Origin: Brevibacillus brevis
GTDB taxonomy: Bacteria > Bacillota > Bacilli > Brevibacillales > Brevibacillaceae
DNA: 64,000 nucleotides
Direction of reading: 5' to 3'
NCBI RefSeq assembly: GCF_900637055.1
Contig: NZ_LR134338.1
Coordinates: forward strand, 5,610,501 to 5,674,500
The position numbers and the translations under genes were made by a program. Positions 17,399 through 25,708 of this stretch are shown in pieces (positions within the stretch are counted from its first letter, which is position 1; each line of letters begins with the position of its first letter). The notes under the pieces are model-generated. The model had not been told where the DNA came from. It worked only from the letters and a program-made list of their open reading frames with translations, and made no database searches.

Positions 17399-18253
17399 CT
17401 AAGGGTTTCTCAGTTTATCCATCAGCCCGTTTTCCAAGATGGTCTTGTTTAGACTCTCGTGGGCTTCCCGCAACTGTTCAACCGAATGGAAAGATTCATG
17501 TTTCCCTATCGTATGAGTCTCAAAGCTTTTCACAGATTCATCCGCAATATTTCGCAACGTTTTGTCTTTGTATGCCAAGAGCAAGTCGTGCAGCTTTTTT
17601 CGTTTCTGCTCCTGCACCCGATCCAGTTCTACTCGATTAGGCTGGAAAAACTGATACAGTCGGTCCACTGAGTCCTTGATCAACACCTGCTTGCGGATGC
17701 GATCATACAAAATGTAGTCGGATTCAAATAAAACATCGCGCAACGCCGTTTCTTCTCCCTCGATCACGTAGTTGCGCGCAAAGAACTGATTGAGCAGATC
17801 CATCCCACGAGCATGAATGGCACGCAGTTGATCCCTGCTTTTGATCATGGTTTCGCAAACGTCGATCAGCTTCTCCACATCTTGCCGTATCACAGCATCC
17901 ATCTTATCGTGGTAGCTGGGCAGCAGCGCTTTGAGATGCTCGTATTTTTGCTGGTACATCTCGATCGGCTTCTCTTTATCAATGGCCAGATTGTTCTTAA
18001 TCTTGCGCCCCGCATGTGCATGCACCAAAAACAATTTCACCACTGGCTCTGCTTCATTGCGGCGAACTACTTCACCATCCGGTCGCAGCACCAAGTACCC
18101 GACAGCGTCTTTTTTCCCCCATTTCCAGTACGCTACATGATAGTAATATTCTCCGTTTACGTAGGCTGGGTAATTGTACAGCTCCGTTCTCTCCAAAAAA
18201 CGCTTATGCCGCTCGATTTGAGCCTGTACCTGTGGTGTATTCACGACTTTCAT
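17399..18253 (-). CDS. Cytosolic protein of unknown function in Tad locus
   Basis: A 284-residue protein with no signal peptide or membrane helix. The first 75 residues include YNYPAYVNGEYYYHVAYWKW and VGYLVLRPDGEVV, probably a beta-rich domain. The remainder is highly charged and helical (KRKKLHDLLLAYKDKTLRNI) and may form coiled coil. AAAGGAGG-like bases (GGAGGTCC) precede its ATG. I do not recognise a family. It follows the repeat protein by 15 bases, so the two are probably made together. Confidence 0.65.
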   Translation of the reverse strand: MKVVNTPQVQAQIERHKRFLERTELYNYPAYVNGEYYYHVAYWKWGKKDAVGYLVLRPDGEVVRRNEAEPVVKLFLVHAHAGRKIKNNLAIDKEKPIEMYQQKYEHLKALLPSYHDKMDAVIRQDVEKLIDVCETMIKSRDQLRAIHARGMDLLNQFFARNYVIEGEETALRDVLFESDYILYDRIRKQVLIKDSVDRLYQFFQPNRVELDRVQEQKRKKLHDLLLAYKDKTLRNIADESVKSFETHTIGKHESFHSVEQLREAHESLNKTILENGLMDKLRNP

Positions 18254-18268
18254 AGCAAAGGACCTCCG

Positions 18269-19405
18269 TTACGCAAATAAGGATTTCACCCAGCCAACAG
18301 CTTTTCCGACCCCATCCCGGATTCCACGAGTAATTGCTCCGCCGGCTAGCTTGTCAGCGTACTTCACGAGTTTGCTCAAGCCCCACAAGACCGCACCGGT
18401 GACAACAAGCACACCACCTACGGCCTGCCCGCCTGGTATGACAGAAGCAATGACCCCTGCATCCATCAGTACACTGCCGAAATTACCGACGCCATCCACA
18501 AATTTCTCATTTTGTGTGGCTTCACTCTGGCTCGGATCAAATGCCATGCCAAAGCTTCCAAATGTATCGATAACATCAAACGGAAGGCTGATGGCTGCTA
18601 CGCCAACATTCAAACCTTTCACGATCCCCGGCATTCTAACGCCGGATGGATTTGCCGAATTGGTCAGCTGACCGCCTTGGAAAATATCCCGGAAGCTGTT
18701 ATTCGGCAATTGCGCCAACACAAACTGATAGTTGGCCCATGCGTTCATCCCGTCGAGTGTATCAACACCCATGCCTGTTACAGTACCTGCATACGGCGTA
18801 TTCTTGAAGGCTAAATCAAGGCCTTTTATTGCCAGGTCTCCCATTAACATGCCTTTGCCCCGAAGTCCCGTCGCCATATCTACTTCGCCGTTCATAAGCA
18901 AATCAGCGCTGTATGCCAGCGTACCGCCCATTACGTCTTTGAACGTCCATTTGATTGCACCGTATTCCAGCGTCTCCGTCATCGGTTTCGAACCATCAGA
19001 GTTTGCACCAGGTGGCTGCATTTCTATATTCGTTGTCGGGGCGGTTGCGTTTGGCGCTTGCGGGTTCGGTTGATTGACATTCGGCGCTTGCAGGTCCGGT
19101 TGATTGACGTTTGGAGCCTGCAGATTTGGCTGCTGCCAATTCGGCGCCTGTGTGTTCGGTGCCTGCAGATTCGGCTGCTCCCAGTTCGGGGCCTGCACAT
19201 TCGGCTGTTCCCAGTTTGGCGCCTGTATGTTCGGCTGTTCCCAGTTTGGCGCCTGTATGTTCGGTTGCTGCCAATTTGGCGCATTGTAATCCGGCGCTTG
19301 CAGATTAACAGATGATGCCAGAGCCGCAAGTGGAAGCAGATTCATCAAAAGAATCAGAAAAGCAAAGGTAGCCGCTGCAATTGGGCCTCTAATCCATTTC
19401 CTCAC
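18269..19405 (-). CDS. Secreted Asn/Pro/Gln decapeptide-repeat protein
   Basis: A 378-residue protein. A signal peptide or anchor covers residues 1-31 (FAFLILLMNLLPLAALA). Residues 34 to about 124 are tandem decapeptides of the form QAPNWxQPNx (variants QAPNVNQPNx, and one half unit QAPNT). A middle region follows (about 130-260). The C-terminal 100 residues are glycine- and alanine-rich and hydrophobic (ASVIPGGQAVGGVLVVTGAV), ending in a basic amphipathic helix GKAVGWVKSLFA. This suggests a low-complexity stalk plus a membrane-seeking tail. The gene sits between a vWA lipoprotein and the 284-residue protein. No known family was recognised. Confidence 0.75.
   Translation of the reverse strand: MRKWIRGPIAAATFAFLILLMNLLPLAALASSVNLQAPDYNAPNWQQPNIQAPNWEQPNIQAPNWEQPNVQAPNWEQPNLQAPNTQAPNWQQPNLQAPNVNQPDLQAPNVNQPNPQAPNATAPTTNIEMQPPGANSDGSKPMTETLEYGAIKWTFKDVMGGTLAYSADLLMNGEVDMATGLRGKGMLMGDLAIKGLDLAFKNTPYAGTVTGMGVDTLDGMNAWANYQFVLAQLPNNSFRDIFQGGQLTNSANPSGVRMPGIVKGLNVGVAAISLPFDVIDTFGSFGMAFDPSQSEATQNEKFVDGVGNFGSVLMDAGVIASVIPGGQAVGGVLVVTGAVLWGLSKLVKYADKLAGGAITRGIRDGVGKAVGWVKSLFA
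19033..19306 (-). repeat. 30-bp tandem coding repeats
   Basis: About eight units of 30 bp encode QAPN-x-x-QPN-x. The unit CAGGCGCCAAACTGG (reverse strand) recurs with small changes. Because the period is a multiple of three and stop codons are absent, all frames stay open here, giving several false small reading frames. Two neighbouring units are nearly identical (19195-19270), as expected from slippage or unequal exchange. Confidence 0.9.
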
Positions 19406-19435
19406 TTCACAAACCTCCTTTTGGAGATTTCGACT

Positions 19436-20869
19436 TTAGTTCGTTTTCGTATTCTGCGCAAACTTCTGGTTGATCGCATTCACCGTTTCCTTATAGGACT
19501 TATCGTTCAAGGAATCCAGAAAGTCCTCCAATTCGTCCGCCTTTTTCTTGGCTATATCCTTCTGTTCGTCCTTCATGGTTCGGAGACGATTGGCGAGTTC
19601 ATCCGGAATCATGTCATCCGCACCCATGGTCGTAATGGCAGAATTCATATTGTAGCTTTCATCGCCAGCAATGATTCTCCAGTCTGCTGCGAACGAACTG
19701 ATGTCTGTCTTACGTGATATGCGCGTGTCAAAAGCCTGATAGGACGCATCTGCTTTCCACTTTTTCCATTTGTCTGCAATCTCTTTCCCACGATTGAATT
19801 CTTCCTGTAGTTCTTTTTGATCCTGAATCAGTACGTAGCGACCTCCTGCTGCCTTGGCCACTTCTTTTAGCTGTTGCTGCCCTGGGCCGTCCACGCCAAA
19901 ACCAATTACGTTAATAATCGGTGTAATCGCTGATTGGGAAAGTTGTTTTGCTGCTTCAGCGGGGTTTCCGCCGCATGTTTCGATTCCGTCGCTAACCAGG
20001 TAAATCATATTGGTGTTTTTGTCCCCTGAAAATTTGCTCAAATCCTTCATTGCTTCCTGCAAGGAGTAGGCAATCGGGGTATATCCCGCAGGCTGAAACT
20101 GATTCAAGGAACTCTGCAGTTTTTCTTTGTTGTAAGGCTGCATTCCGTATACCAAATCACTGCTGCCGCAGGAGAGCGCTTTATCCGACTCTTTCCCGCT
20201 GCCCTTATGTCCGTATACGCGCAGAGCCACATTGGCCTGTGGCGGCAATGATTCAGCAAAGGCTTTGATAGCATCTTTGGCAGCATCCATCCTTGTCTTG
20301 CCGTTCGCCATTGCACCCATGCTGCCACTTGCGTCAAGAATAATCTCCACATTGTAGTTTTCCTTGTACTGGTAGCGAGGATCTTCGATTTCCGGACTTC
20401 CGAAATAATCCATCTTCATGTCATCAATAATTTGTTGCGGATCTGGATAGCTCTCCGCGAACAAACCTAAGAGGGCAAGGTAATACAGATTCGTGATTTC
20501 TTCGTCTGGATTTTCAATATAAGGGAATTTCTTTAATTCCGTTTCTATCTCTTCCTTGTTGTCGTCATACGACTTCCCCGCAAAAAGCCCAGGAGGAGTG
20601 TTCAAAAAATCCTCTGTTGTTTCCCGTTTTAGCAGGGGGCCAGCCTTTACCATTGCCTCCAGCGCTTTTATTTTTTCTTCTCTGCTCATCTCGGTGTTCG
20701 TTTCACCAGTGTTGTCTGGAGGCTGTTGTGTTTCTGTGCCTGATGGAACAGAGGGTGGCTGCCCATCCGTGGTCTGTGGAGTTTCCGGTTGATTTCCTGC
20801 CTCTTGTGAACACGCCGTTAGCAGGCTAAAAAGGAGGATGGCCGCAAAAATTCCCTTCACAAATCTCAT
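19436..20869 (-). CDS. Von Willebrand A domain lipoprotein next to the Flp pilin
   Basis: A 477-residue lipoprotein. The signal ends with SLLTAC; a Pro/Thr/Gln-rich linker (about residues 23-60) suggests exposure at the wall. The vWA domain starts near residue 175 with DASGSMGAM, then LRVYGHKGSG, PAGYTPIAYSL and VSDGIETCGG, so all metal-site positions look intact. A helical C-terminal region of about 130 residues ends NQKFAQNTKTN. It is the paralogue of the 13745-15058 product. It may be a tip or adhesion subunit of the pilus, or a matrix-binding protein; this is inference. Confidence 0.88.
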   Translation of the reverse strand: MRFVKGIFAAILLFSLLTACSQEAGNQPETPQTTDGQPPSVPSGTETQQPPDNTGETNTEMSREEKIKALEAMVKAGPLLKRETTEDFLNTPPGLFAGKSYDDNKEEIETELKKFPYIENPDEEITNLYYLALLGLFAESYPDPQQIIDDMKMDYFGSPEIEDPRYQYKENYNVEIILDASGSMGAMANGKTRMDAAKDAIKAFAESLPPQANVALRVYGHKGSGKESDKALSCGSSDLVYGMQPYNKEKLQSSLNQFQPAGYTPIAYSLQEAMKDLSKFSGDKNTNMIYLVSDGIETCGGNPAEAAKQLSQSAITPIINVIGFGVDGPGQQQLKEVAKAAGGRYVLIQDQKELQEEFNRGKEIADKWKKWKADASYQAFDTRISRKTDISSFAADWRIIAGDESYNMNSAITTMGADDMIPDELANRLRTMKDEQKDIAKKKADELEDFLDSLNDKSYKETVNAINQKFAQNTKTN

Positions 20870-20911
20870 CGACTGCTACCTCCTGCTTCCTACAGATTTA
20901 CTATGTATGTG

Positions 20912-20940
20912 TGGCGGTGAAGGAAAGCCCTTCACCGCCA
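20912..20940 (-). promoter_or_regulatory. Strong hairpin between flp and the vWA gene
   Basis: TGGCGGTGAAGG (20912-20923) pairs perfectly with CCTTCACCGCCA (20929-20940) around a 5-base loop. It lies 40 bases after the pilin stop. There is no T-run, so read-through is expected. It probably protects the pilin message or lowers expression of downstream genes relative to the major pilin. Confidence 0.6.
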
Positions 20941-20979
20941 ACTTTTCCAATGTTTGTAACCAAACAGCATTCACTCAGA

Positions 20980-21192
20980 TTACTTCCCATCCAAGTCTCC
21001 GATGATATTGCCAAGCGTTTCACCAATTGATTTTCCTACACCGTCAGGATTACCTTTGAAGTAAGTGATTACTGCTCCAAACACGGCGATCACCACACCT
21101 GCCAGCGCGATCCATTCAATGGCTTGAGCACCTTTCTGATTATGCAGAGCTCCTTGGACTTTTACATACAGTTTTTGCATCATGGTTTTCAT
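20980..21192 (-). CDS. flp: Flp-type major pilin
   Basis: A 70-residue prepilin, the typical size of Flp. A basic leader of 21 residues ends in NQKG, followed by AQAIEWIALAGVVIAVFGAV. Gly21 and Glu at +5 fit class IVb processing; the usual Glu-Tyr pair is Glu-Trp here. The hydrophobic helix is followed by a short tail with KGNPDGVGKSIGETL. The ATG at 21192 has GGGGAGA upstream. A separate 109-base leader upstream and a hairpin downstream suggest distinct expression from the rest of the locus. Confidence 0.9.
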   Translation of the reverse strand: MKTMMQKLYVKVQGALHNQKGAQAIEWIALAGVVIAVFGAVITYFKGNPDGVGKSIGETLGNIIGDLDGK

Positions 21193-21301
21193 AAAATATC
21201 TTCTCCCCTCATGGTTAAAATGAATTTGATAAGGCACATTGTTCACATTACTCATCCCATCTTTGTGACGGGCATCACCTCCCATAAAGTCAAAACATAC
21301 A

Positions 21302-22237
21302 TTATGGCATGATGCCAGAGAACAAATCGAGGTTCTCTAAAATATTCAATACCATCAAACCGCCAATCAGGATAATCGCTGTAGGAGTCACGACAAACGT
21401 GGTGATCAGGGTTACTTTCGGCGACGCCTTGGCCGCCTTTTCCTTGATCAGCTCTTTCCGGATTCTTCGCATGTTTTCGGCTTGTGCCTTGAACGTGACG
21501 GCAATCGGTACTCCCAAGCGCATCCCCTGAATGAGCGCTTTGATCAGCATTTGAAACTCCGGATTATCGTTGCGTCGAAGCAGTTGTTCATACGCCTTTT
21601 CCCTCTGTACACCCAGATCCAGCTCTTGATTGAAACGGGAAAACTCTTCCCGAATCGGTCCGTCAAAAAACTTGATGACTTCGCGCAATGCCTGATCGAG
21701 ACTTACCCCCGCTTGCAGGGTGACGCTTACGGTGTCGAGAAATTCCGGCAGGTCATAACGAAGCTGATTTTGACGATCCCGGGCTTTGTTCTTCAGCAGA
21801 AGGATGGGCAGAAAGTATCCAACCAACGGCCATGCGATCAGGCCCAGATGCGACAAGGGAAAGCCAAGAATGAAAAACAGCGTGCCGGCAATGATGCCGA
21901 GCAAAGCCATAAATATTTTGACTCCTTGAAATTGGGCAACTGTCAAATCTAACGGGCGTCCAGCCTTCAGGAGCCAGTCCTCAACCTCATGTGACTCACT
22001 AAAAAAGTTGATGCGCTGACCTATGACCGCATAGTCGTCTCCATACCGAAGCAGGCGTTTGACCAAGCGTTCGGATGAAGTTTCCTTCTTGCGCACTCCG
22101 TAGTTTTTGTGTCCGGTCACCTCATGGACATGTGTGAGCAGTTTTTGCTTCTCGATGGAGTAGCGATACCACTCCTTCAGACAGATGGCGAACAGCAAGA
22201 GAAACAAGAACACGCATGTAATTATGAGAGCATCCAT
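21302..22237 (-). CDS. tadC: TadC-type pilus membrane platform protein
   Basis: A 311-residue inner membrane protein of the GspF/T2SSF superfamily. It has an N-terminal helix, a cytosolic part with AGRPLDLT, two central helices, the conserved block QLRYDLPEFLDTVSVTLQAG plus VSLDQAL, and a C-terminal helix pair (VTLITTFVVTPTAIILIGG). It forms the platform on which the TadA ATPase acts. The ATG is 4 bases past the TadB stop. Confidence 0.9.
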   Translation of the reverse strand: MDALIITCVFLFLLLFAICLKEWYRYSIEKQKLLTHVHEVTGHKNYGVRKKETSSERLVKRLLRYGDDYAVIGQRINFFSESHEVEDWLLKAGRPLDLTVAQFQGVKIFMALLGIIAGTLFFILGFPLSHLGLIAWPLVGYFLPILLLKNKARDRQNQLRYDLPEFLDTVSVTLQAGVSLDQALREVIKFFDGPIREEFSRFNQELDLGVQREKAYEQLLRRNDNPEFQMLIKALIQGMRLGVPIAVTFKAQAENMRRIRKELIKEKAAKASPKVTLITTFVVTPTAIILIGGLMVLNILENLDLFSGIMP

Positions 22238-22241
22238 GTTT

Positions 22242-23168
22242 TCACACCTTTATGTTGGTCACTTTCTTTACGAGGATATAGGACAGGAGAGTTCCGATTA
22301 CGAACAACCCCAGAAGAAAAAGACCAAATCCGGAAAACAACGGATCAATGAAGCCTTCGTTCATCATGTTCATCATCAGTACCAGGGCAATAGGCATAAT
22401 CGGCACCAAAATGGAGACGTATCGCTGTTCTGCCGTCATGGTCTTGATCTCCTGATTCACAATGCGGCGATCCTCCAATGTCTCCGCCATTTCCTGCAGC
22501 ACTTGGCTCAAATTCCCCCCTGCGCGCCGTTGAATCAATAGCGTAGCAGTAAAGATACGGAAATCCCGCGTCGGTATCCGTTTTTCCATGTCAGAGAGCG
22601 CCCGGTCAAAGCTAACGCCAAGCTGCAGCTCGCGCGCCATACGGCTGAACTCTTCGCCAGCAGGGTAATTCATCTCTTTCGCAACAAGCGTGATCCCCTG
22701 CGAGAGCGTAAGTCCTGCTCGCAGTGAGTTTGCCAAAAGGCGGCACACCTCGGACAGCTGTTCATTCAACCGCTCCTGGTACTTATTTCGTCTTACAAAG
22801 AACAACACGTTCTGTATGAGATACATCACCGCTGCACCAATAATGATGTTGTAAGGAAAGGGAATATTCACCACATTACTGAGTAAGAAAGCGAGTCCCA
22901 TCGTCCCTACAATCAAAATTCCGTAAAACTCGGAGGGCGCCAGAGGGAAATTCGCTTTGATCAGCTTTTTTTGTATTTCTTTGGCATAAAGCGTCTGGTC
23001 GAATTTGTCCCCCCAGACGATGACAACGCTTTTTCGTTTGCCCTTCACCTCAAACCATTCTTCTGCTTTCTTTTTCCATTCGGTCTTCTTGGCCCGGTAA
23101 CCGAGATATTCATAGAGGCCCCAGATACCAAACAATACCGCAAGACTAAACAGAATAGGCATGGTCAC
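22242..23168 (-). CDS. tadB: TadB-type pilus membrane platform protein
   Basis: A T2SSF-family membrane protein of about 308 residues, partner of TadC. Helices are seen at the N terminus, centrally (PYNIIIGAAVMYLIQNVLFFV) and at the C terminus. The hallmark is LSEVCRLLANSLRAGLTLSQ followed by FDRALSDMEKRI. I prefer the GTG at 23168, 8 bases after AGGAGG; an ATG two codons later (23162) is the alternative. It overlaps the end of tadA by 23 bases, so translation is coupled. Confidence 0.88.
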   Translation of the reverse strand: MTMPILFSLAVLFGIWGLYEYLGYRAKKTEWKKKAEEWFEVKGKRKSVVIVWGDKFDQTLYAKEIQKKLIKANFPLAPSEFYGILIVGTMGLAFLLSNVVNIPFPYNIIIGAAVMYLIQNVLFFVRRNKYQERLNEQLSEVCRLLANSLRAGLTLSQGITLVAKEMNYPAGEEFSRMARELQLGVSFDRALSDMEKRIPTRDFRIFTATLLIQRRAGGNLSQVLQEMAETLEDRRIVNQEIKTMTAEQRYVSILVPIMPIALVLMMNMMNEGFIDPLFSGFGLFLLGLFVIGTLLSYILVKKVTNIKV

Positions 23169-24534
23169 GCTGCTTCCCTCCTTCCGCCCTGAACATGGAT
23201 TCGTCGAGATTGATTCCAAATACTTGGAGCCTCTCCAAGCACCGCGGGATCACTCCGGTTGCCGTAAAGTAGCCAAGCACTTCTCCTTTTGCGCCGATTC
23301 CCTTTCGCTGGAAACGAAAAATCTCGTTGACCTCTACCCGTTTGTCTTCGGTTTTCACCACTTCTGAAATGGAAACGATTTTCCGCGTTCCGTCAGACAG
23401 ACGTGTGACCTGGACGATGATATCCAGTGCGCTGACAATATATTCACGGACGATCGTGGAGGGCAAATCCATCCCTGCCATGACGACCATCCCTTCCAAA
23501 CGGTTGAAGGCATCCTGCGGTGAATTGGCGTGTACCGTGGTGAGCGATCCTTCATGTCCCGTATTCATTGCCTGCAGCATGTCAAATGCTTCCGCACCCC
23601 GTACCTCCCCGACGATGATTCGGTCTGGCCTCATCCGCAGGGAGTTTCGCACGAGCTGGCGAATGGTGACTTCTCCTGTTCCCTCCATATTGGGTGGGCG
23701 TGCCTCCATGCCAATACAGTTGGGGTGAGTCAGCTTCAGCTCGGCCGAATCCTCAATCGTGATGACACGTTCATAGTGAGGAATGGCTTTTGCTGTCGCA
23801 TTGAGCAACGTCGTCTTACCGCTCCCCGTACCGCCTGAGATCAGGACGTTCATTTTGGCTTCCACTACGGCTTGAATAAACTGGGACATCGGTTCGCTGA
23901 AGGAACCGAACTGCATCAGGTCATCCATTAAATACGGCTCTTTGCGGAATTTACGAATCGAAACGAGTGTCCCATTCAGACTGATCGGAGGGATGACCGC
24001 ATTCACGCGGCTTCCGTCCTTCAATCGGGCGTCGACCATCGGTGAGCTTTCGTCGATTCGGCGGCCGAGCGGTGCGACAATCCTGTCTACAATATGCCGC
24101 AAATGTTCCTCATCGCGAAATTTCAAATCGGTCAACTCGAGCCTTCCCCGCTTCTCAACGTAAACAAGGCTGTGCCCATTAATCGAGATTTCCGTGATTT
24201 CCGGGTCTGCGAGCAGCGGTTCGAGCGGCCCAAGCCCCACTGATTCATTGATCAGACGAGTCAGCAGTATGTCCTTTTCATTTCGTGGAATGACTACTTT
24301 CTCTTCCGACATGTATTGGGATACGAGACGTTCGATCGCGAGACGCATCTCATCTGAACGTAGACTAGTCAGTCTCTCCAGGTTGGTCTCACGCAAGAGT
24401 CGGGTCTTGTAATGCTCAGCCAGTTCGTCAATATACGGATTGAAGGAAGGAGCTGCTAGTGTGGCAGCGAGTGTCGTCTGCTTTGCCTCATCCCCTGGCG
24501 CTGTCTGCTCTTGCTTGCGTCGGAATAAAGCCAT
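23146..24534 (-). CDS. tadA: TadA/CpaF secretion ATPase
   Basis: A 462-residue hexameric type II/IV secretion ATPase that drives Flp pilus assembly. An N-terminal helical domain leads to ITEISINGHSLVYVEKRG, then Walker A ISGGTGSGKTTLL (about residue 235), the Asp box ITIEDSAELKL, Walker B RIIVGEVRGAEA and the His box TTVHANSP. All catalytic positions appear intact, and length fits CpaF. It is 13 bases after cpaE. Confidence 0.95.
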   Translation of the reverse strand: MALFRRKQEQTAPGDEAKQTTLAATLAAPSFNPYIDELAEHYKTRLLRETNLERLTSLRSDEMRLAIERLVSQYMSEEKVVIPRNEKDILLTRLINESVGLGPLEPLLADPEITEISINGHSLVYVEKRGRLELTDLKFRDEEHLRHIVDRIVAPLGRRIDESSPMVDARLKDGSRVNAVIPPISLNGTLVSIRKFRKEPYLMDDLMQFGSFSEPMSQFIQAVVEAKMNVLISGGTGSGKTTLLNATAKAIPHYERVITIEDSAELKLTHPNCIGMEARPPNMEGTGEVTIRQLVRNSLRMRPDRIIVGEVRGAEAFDMLQAMNTGHEGSLTTVHANSPQDAFNRLEGMVVMAGMDLPSTIVREYIVSALDIIVQVTRLSDGTRKIVSISEVVKTEDKRVEVNEIFRFQRKGIGAKGEVLGYFTATGVIPRCLERLQVFGINLDESMFRAEGGKQRDHAYSV

Positions 24535-24547
24535 CTAACTCCCACCT

Positions 24548-25705
24548 TTATGACAGTTTCTTGAGTACCCATTTTCTGATGTCTTTCGCAGCCGGAGAGA
24601 GCTTCTTCTCATTCGGTTCTTTTTGCAATGGTCGGCCTTGATTGACGGCCGCTTGCACTCCTTGATGATCTCTGCTGATTTCAGCAGTAATCGGAGCGTT
24701 GAATAACCCTTTCAAATCCGATACGTTCAGTTCGTTATCCCGTCCCACCTGGTTGACGATCACTTCGAGCCTGCCTGCCGTATCAATCCGAAGACGTCTG
24801 AACAAGTCTTCCACGAGTCGGTAAATTTGAACGGACGGTGTGTCAAGATTCATCACGTAGTAAATCATGTCCGACTCTGACAAAGCGGCAAAGGTTAGCT
24901 CATTCATATGCGTTGGCAGGTCGAGAATGACAAAGTCATAACTGCGACGACTGGCGCGGATCAGCCTGGTGACGAAGGCTTCGGACATATTCTCGGCTGT
25001 CTCGGCATCCCGCGGACTGACCAGCACCTCCAGCTTGGAATAGTTCTCCCTCTGCGCCACGTTTCGAATATGAAATTCGTTGATTTCGTCCATAACGGGC
25101 ATCAGATCGCCCAATGTACGGTTGTTTTCAAACGACAAGAAGGTTTCTACACCACCGTATTGGAGATTGAGGTCGATGAGCAGCACACTTGCCGTAGATT
25201 CCAGCTTCAATGCTTGCGCAAAGCCAGTTGCCAGCTGTGTTCGCCCGCTTCCCCCTTTTCCGCTGTAAAAGGAGTACACCTTCCCTCGTCCTCGCACAAA
25301 AGCCTTGCCGGATACATCCGCGCCCTTTTTTCTCTGTTTGATTAGGGATAGATCGGATATTTTGTCGAGACGATCAGACAAAAGATTCAGCTCATCAGGC
25401 ATGACGATGTATTCAACCGCACCCGCACGGACGACATCTCGCAGCAAGACAAAATCCTGTCTTTCCGTGAGATAAATGACAATGCCCTCCGGCAGCTCGC
25501 CTTGTATATACTGCACCAGCTCTACTCCTGCTCCGTCTTCCGGCTGCACGAGCAAAACGACATCGGGTCCAATACGGTCAATTTCTTTTTTCACTTCGAT
25601 AGAAGTCGTGTATCGTACTTGCTCGTAAGCGGACAGAATTTCCCTCAGCATGTCTTTTACAGAGTCGTAATCCGCAACGACGAGAATTTTCATATCTTTG
25701 TTCAT
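24548..25705 (-). CDS. cpaE: CpaE/TadZ-like MinD-family ATPase
   Basis: A 385-residue protein with an N-terminal receiver-like domain (KILVVADYDSVKDML; about residues 1-120) and a C-terminal ParA/MinD domain that places the pilus machine. The deviant Walker A reads FYSGKGGSGRTQLA: the first signature Lys is kept, but the usual GK(T/S) Lys is Arg. VLLIDLNLQYGGVETFLS and FVILDLPTHMNEL supply the other motifs. TadZ proteins are often weak or non-ATPases, so the change may be tolerated. The gene lies 3 bases after cpaB. Confidence 0.88.
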   Translation of the reverse strand: MNKDMKILVVADYDSVKDMLREILSAYEQVRYTTSIEVKKEIDRIGPDVVLLVQPEDGAGVELVQYIQGELPEGIVIYLTERQDFVLLRDVVRAGAVEYIVMPDELNLLSDRLDKISDLSLIKQRKKGADVSGKAFVRGRGKVYSFYSGKGGSGRTQLATGFAQALKLESTASVLLIDLNLQYGGVETFLSFENNRTLGDLMPVMDEINEFHIRNVAQRENYSKLEVLVSPRDAETAENMSEAFVTRLIRASRRSYDFVILDLPTHMNELTFAALSESDMIYYVMNLDTPSVQIYRLVEDLFRRLRIDTAGRLEVIVNQVGRDNELNVSDLKGLFNAPITAEISRDHQGVQAAVNQGRPLQKEPNEKKLSPAAKDIRKWVLKKLS

Positions 25706-25708
25706 GAC

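Noticed and set aside
19033..19306. Tandem repeat as CRISPR array
   Set aside because: The units are contiguous 30-bp coding repeats without spacers, in frame with a secreted protein.
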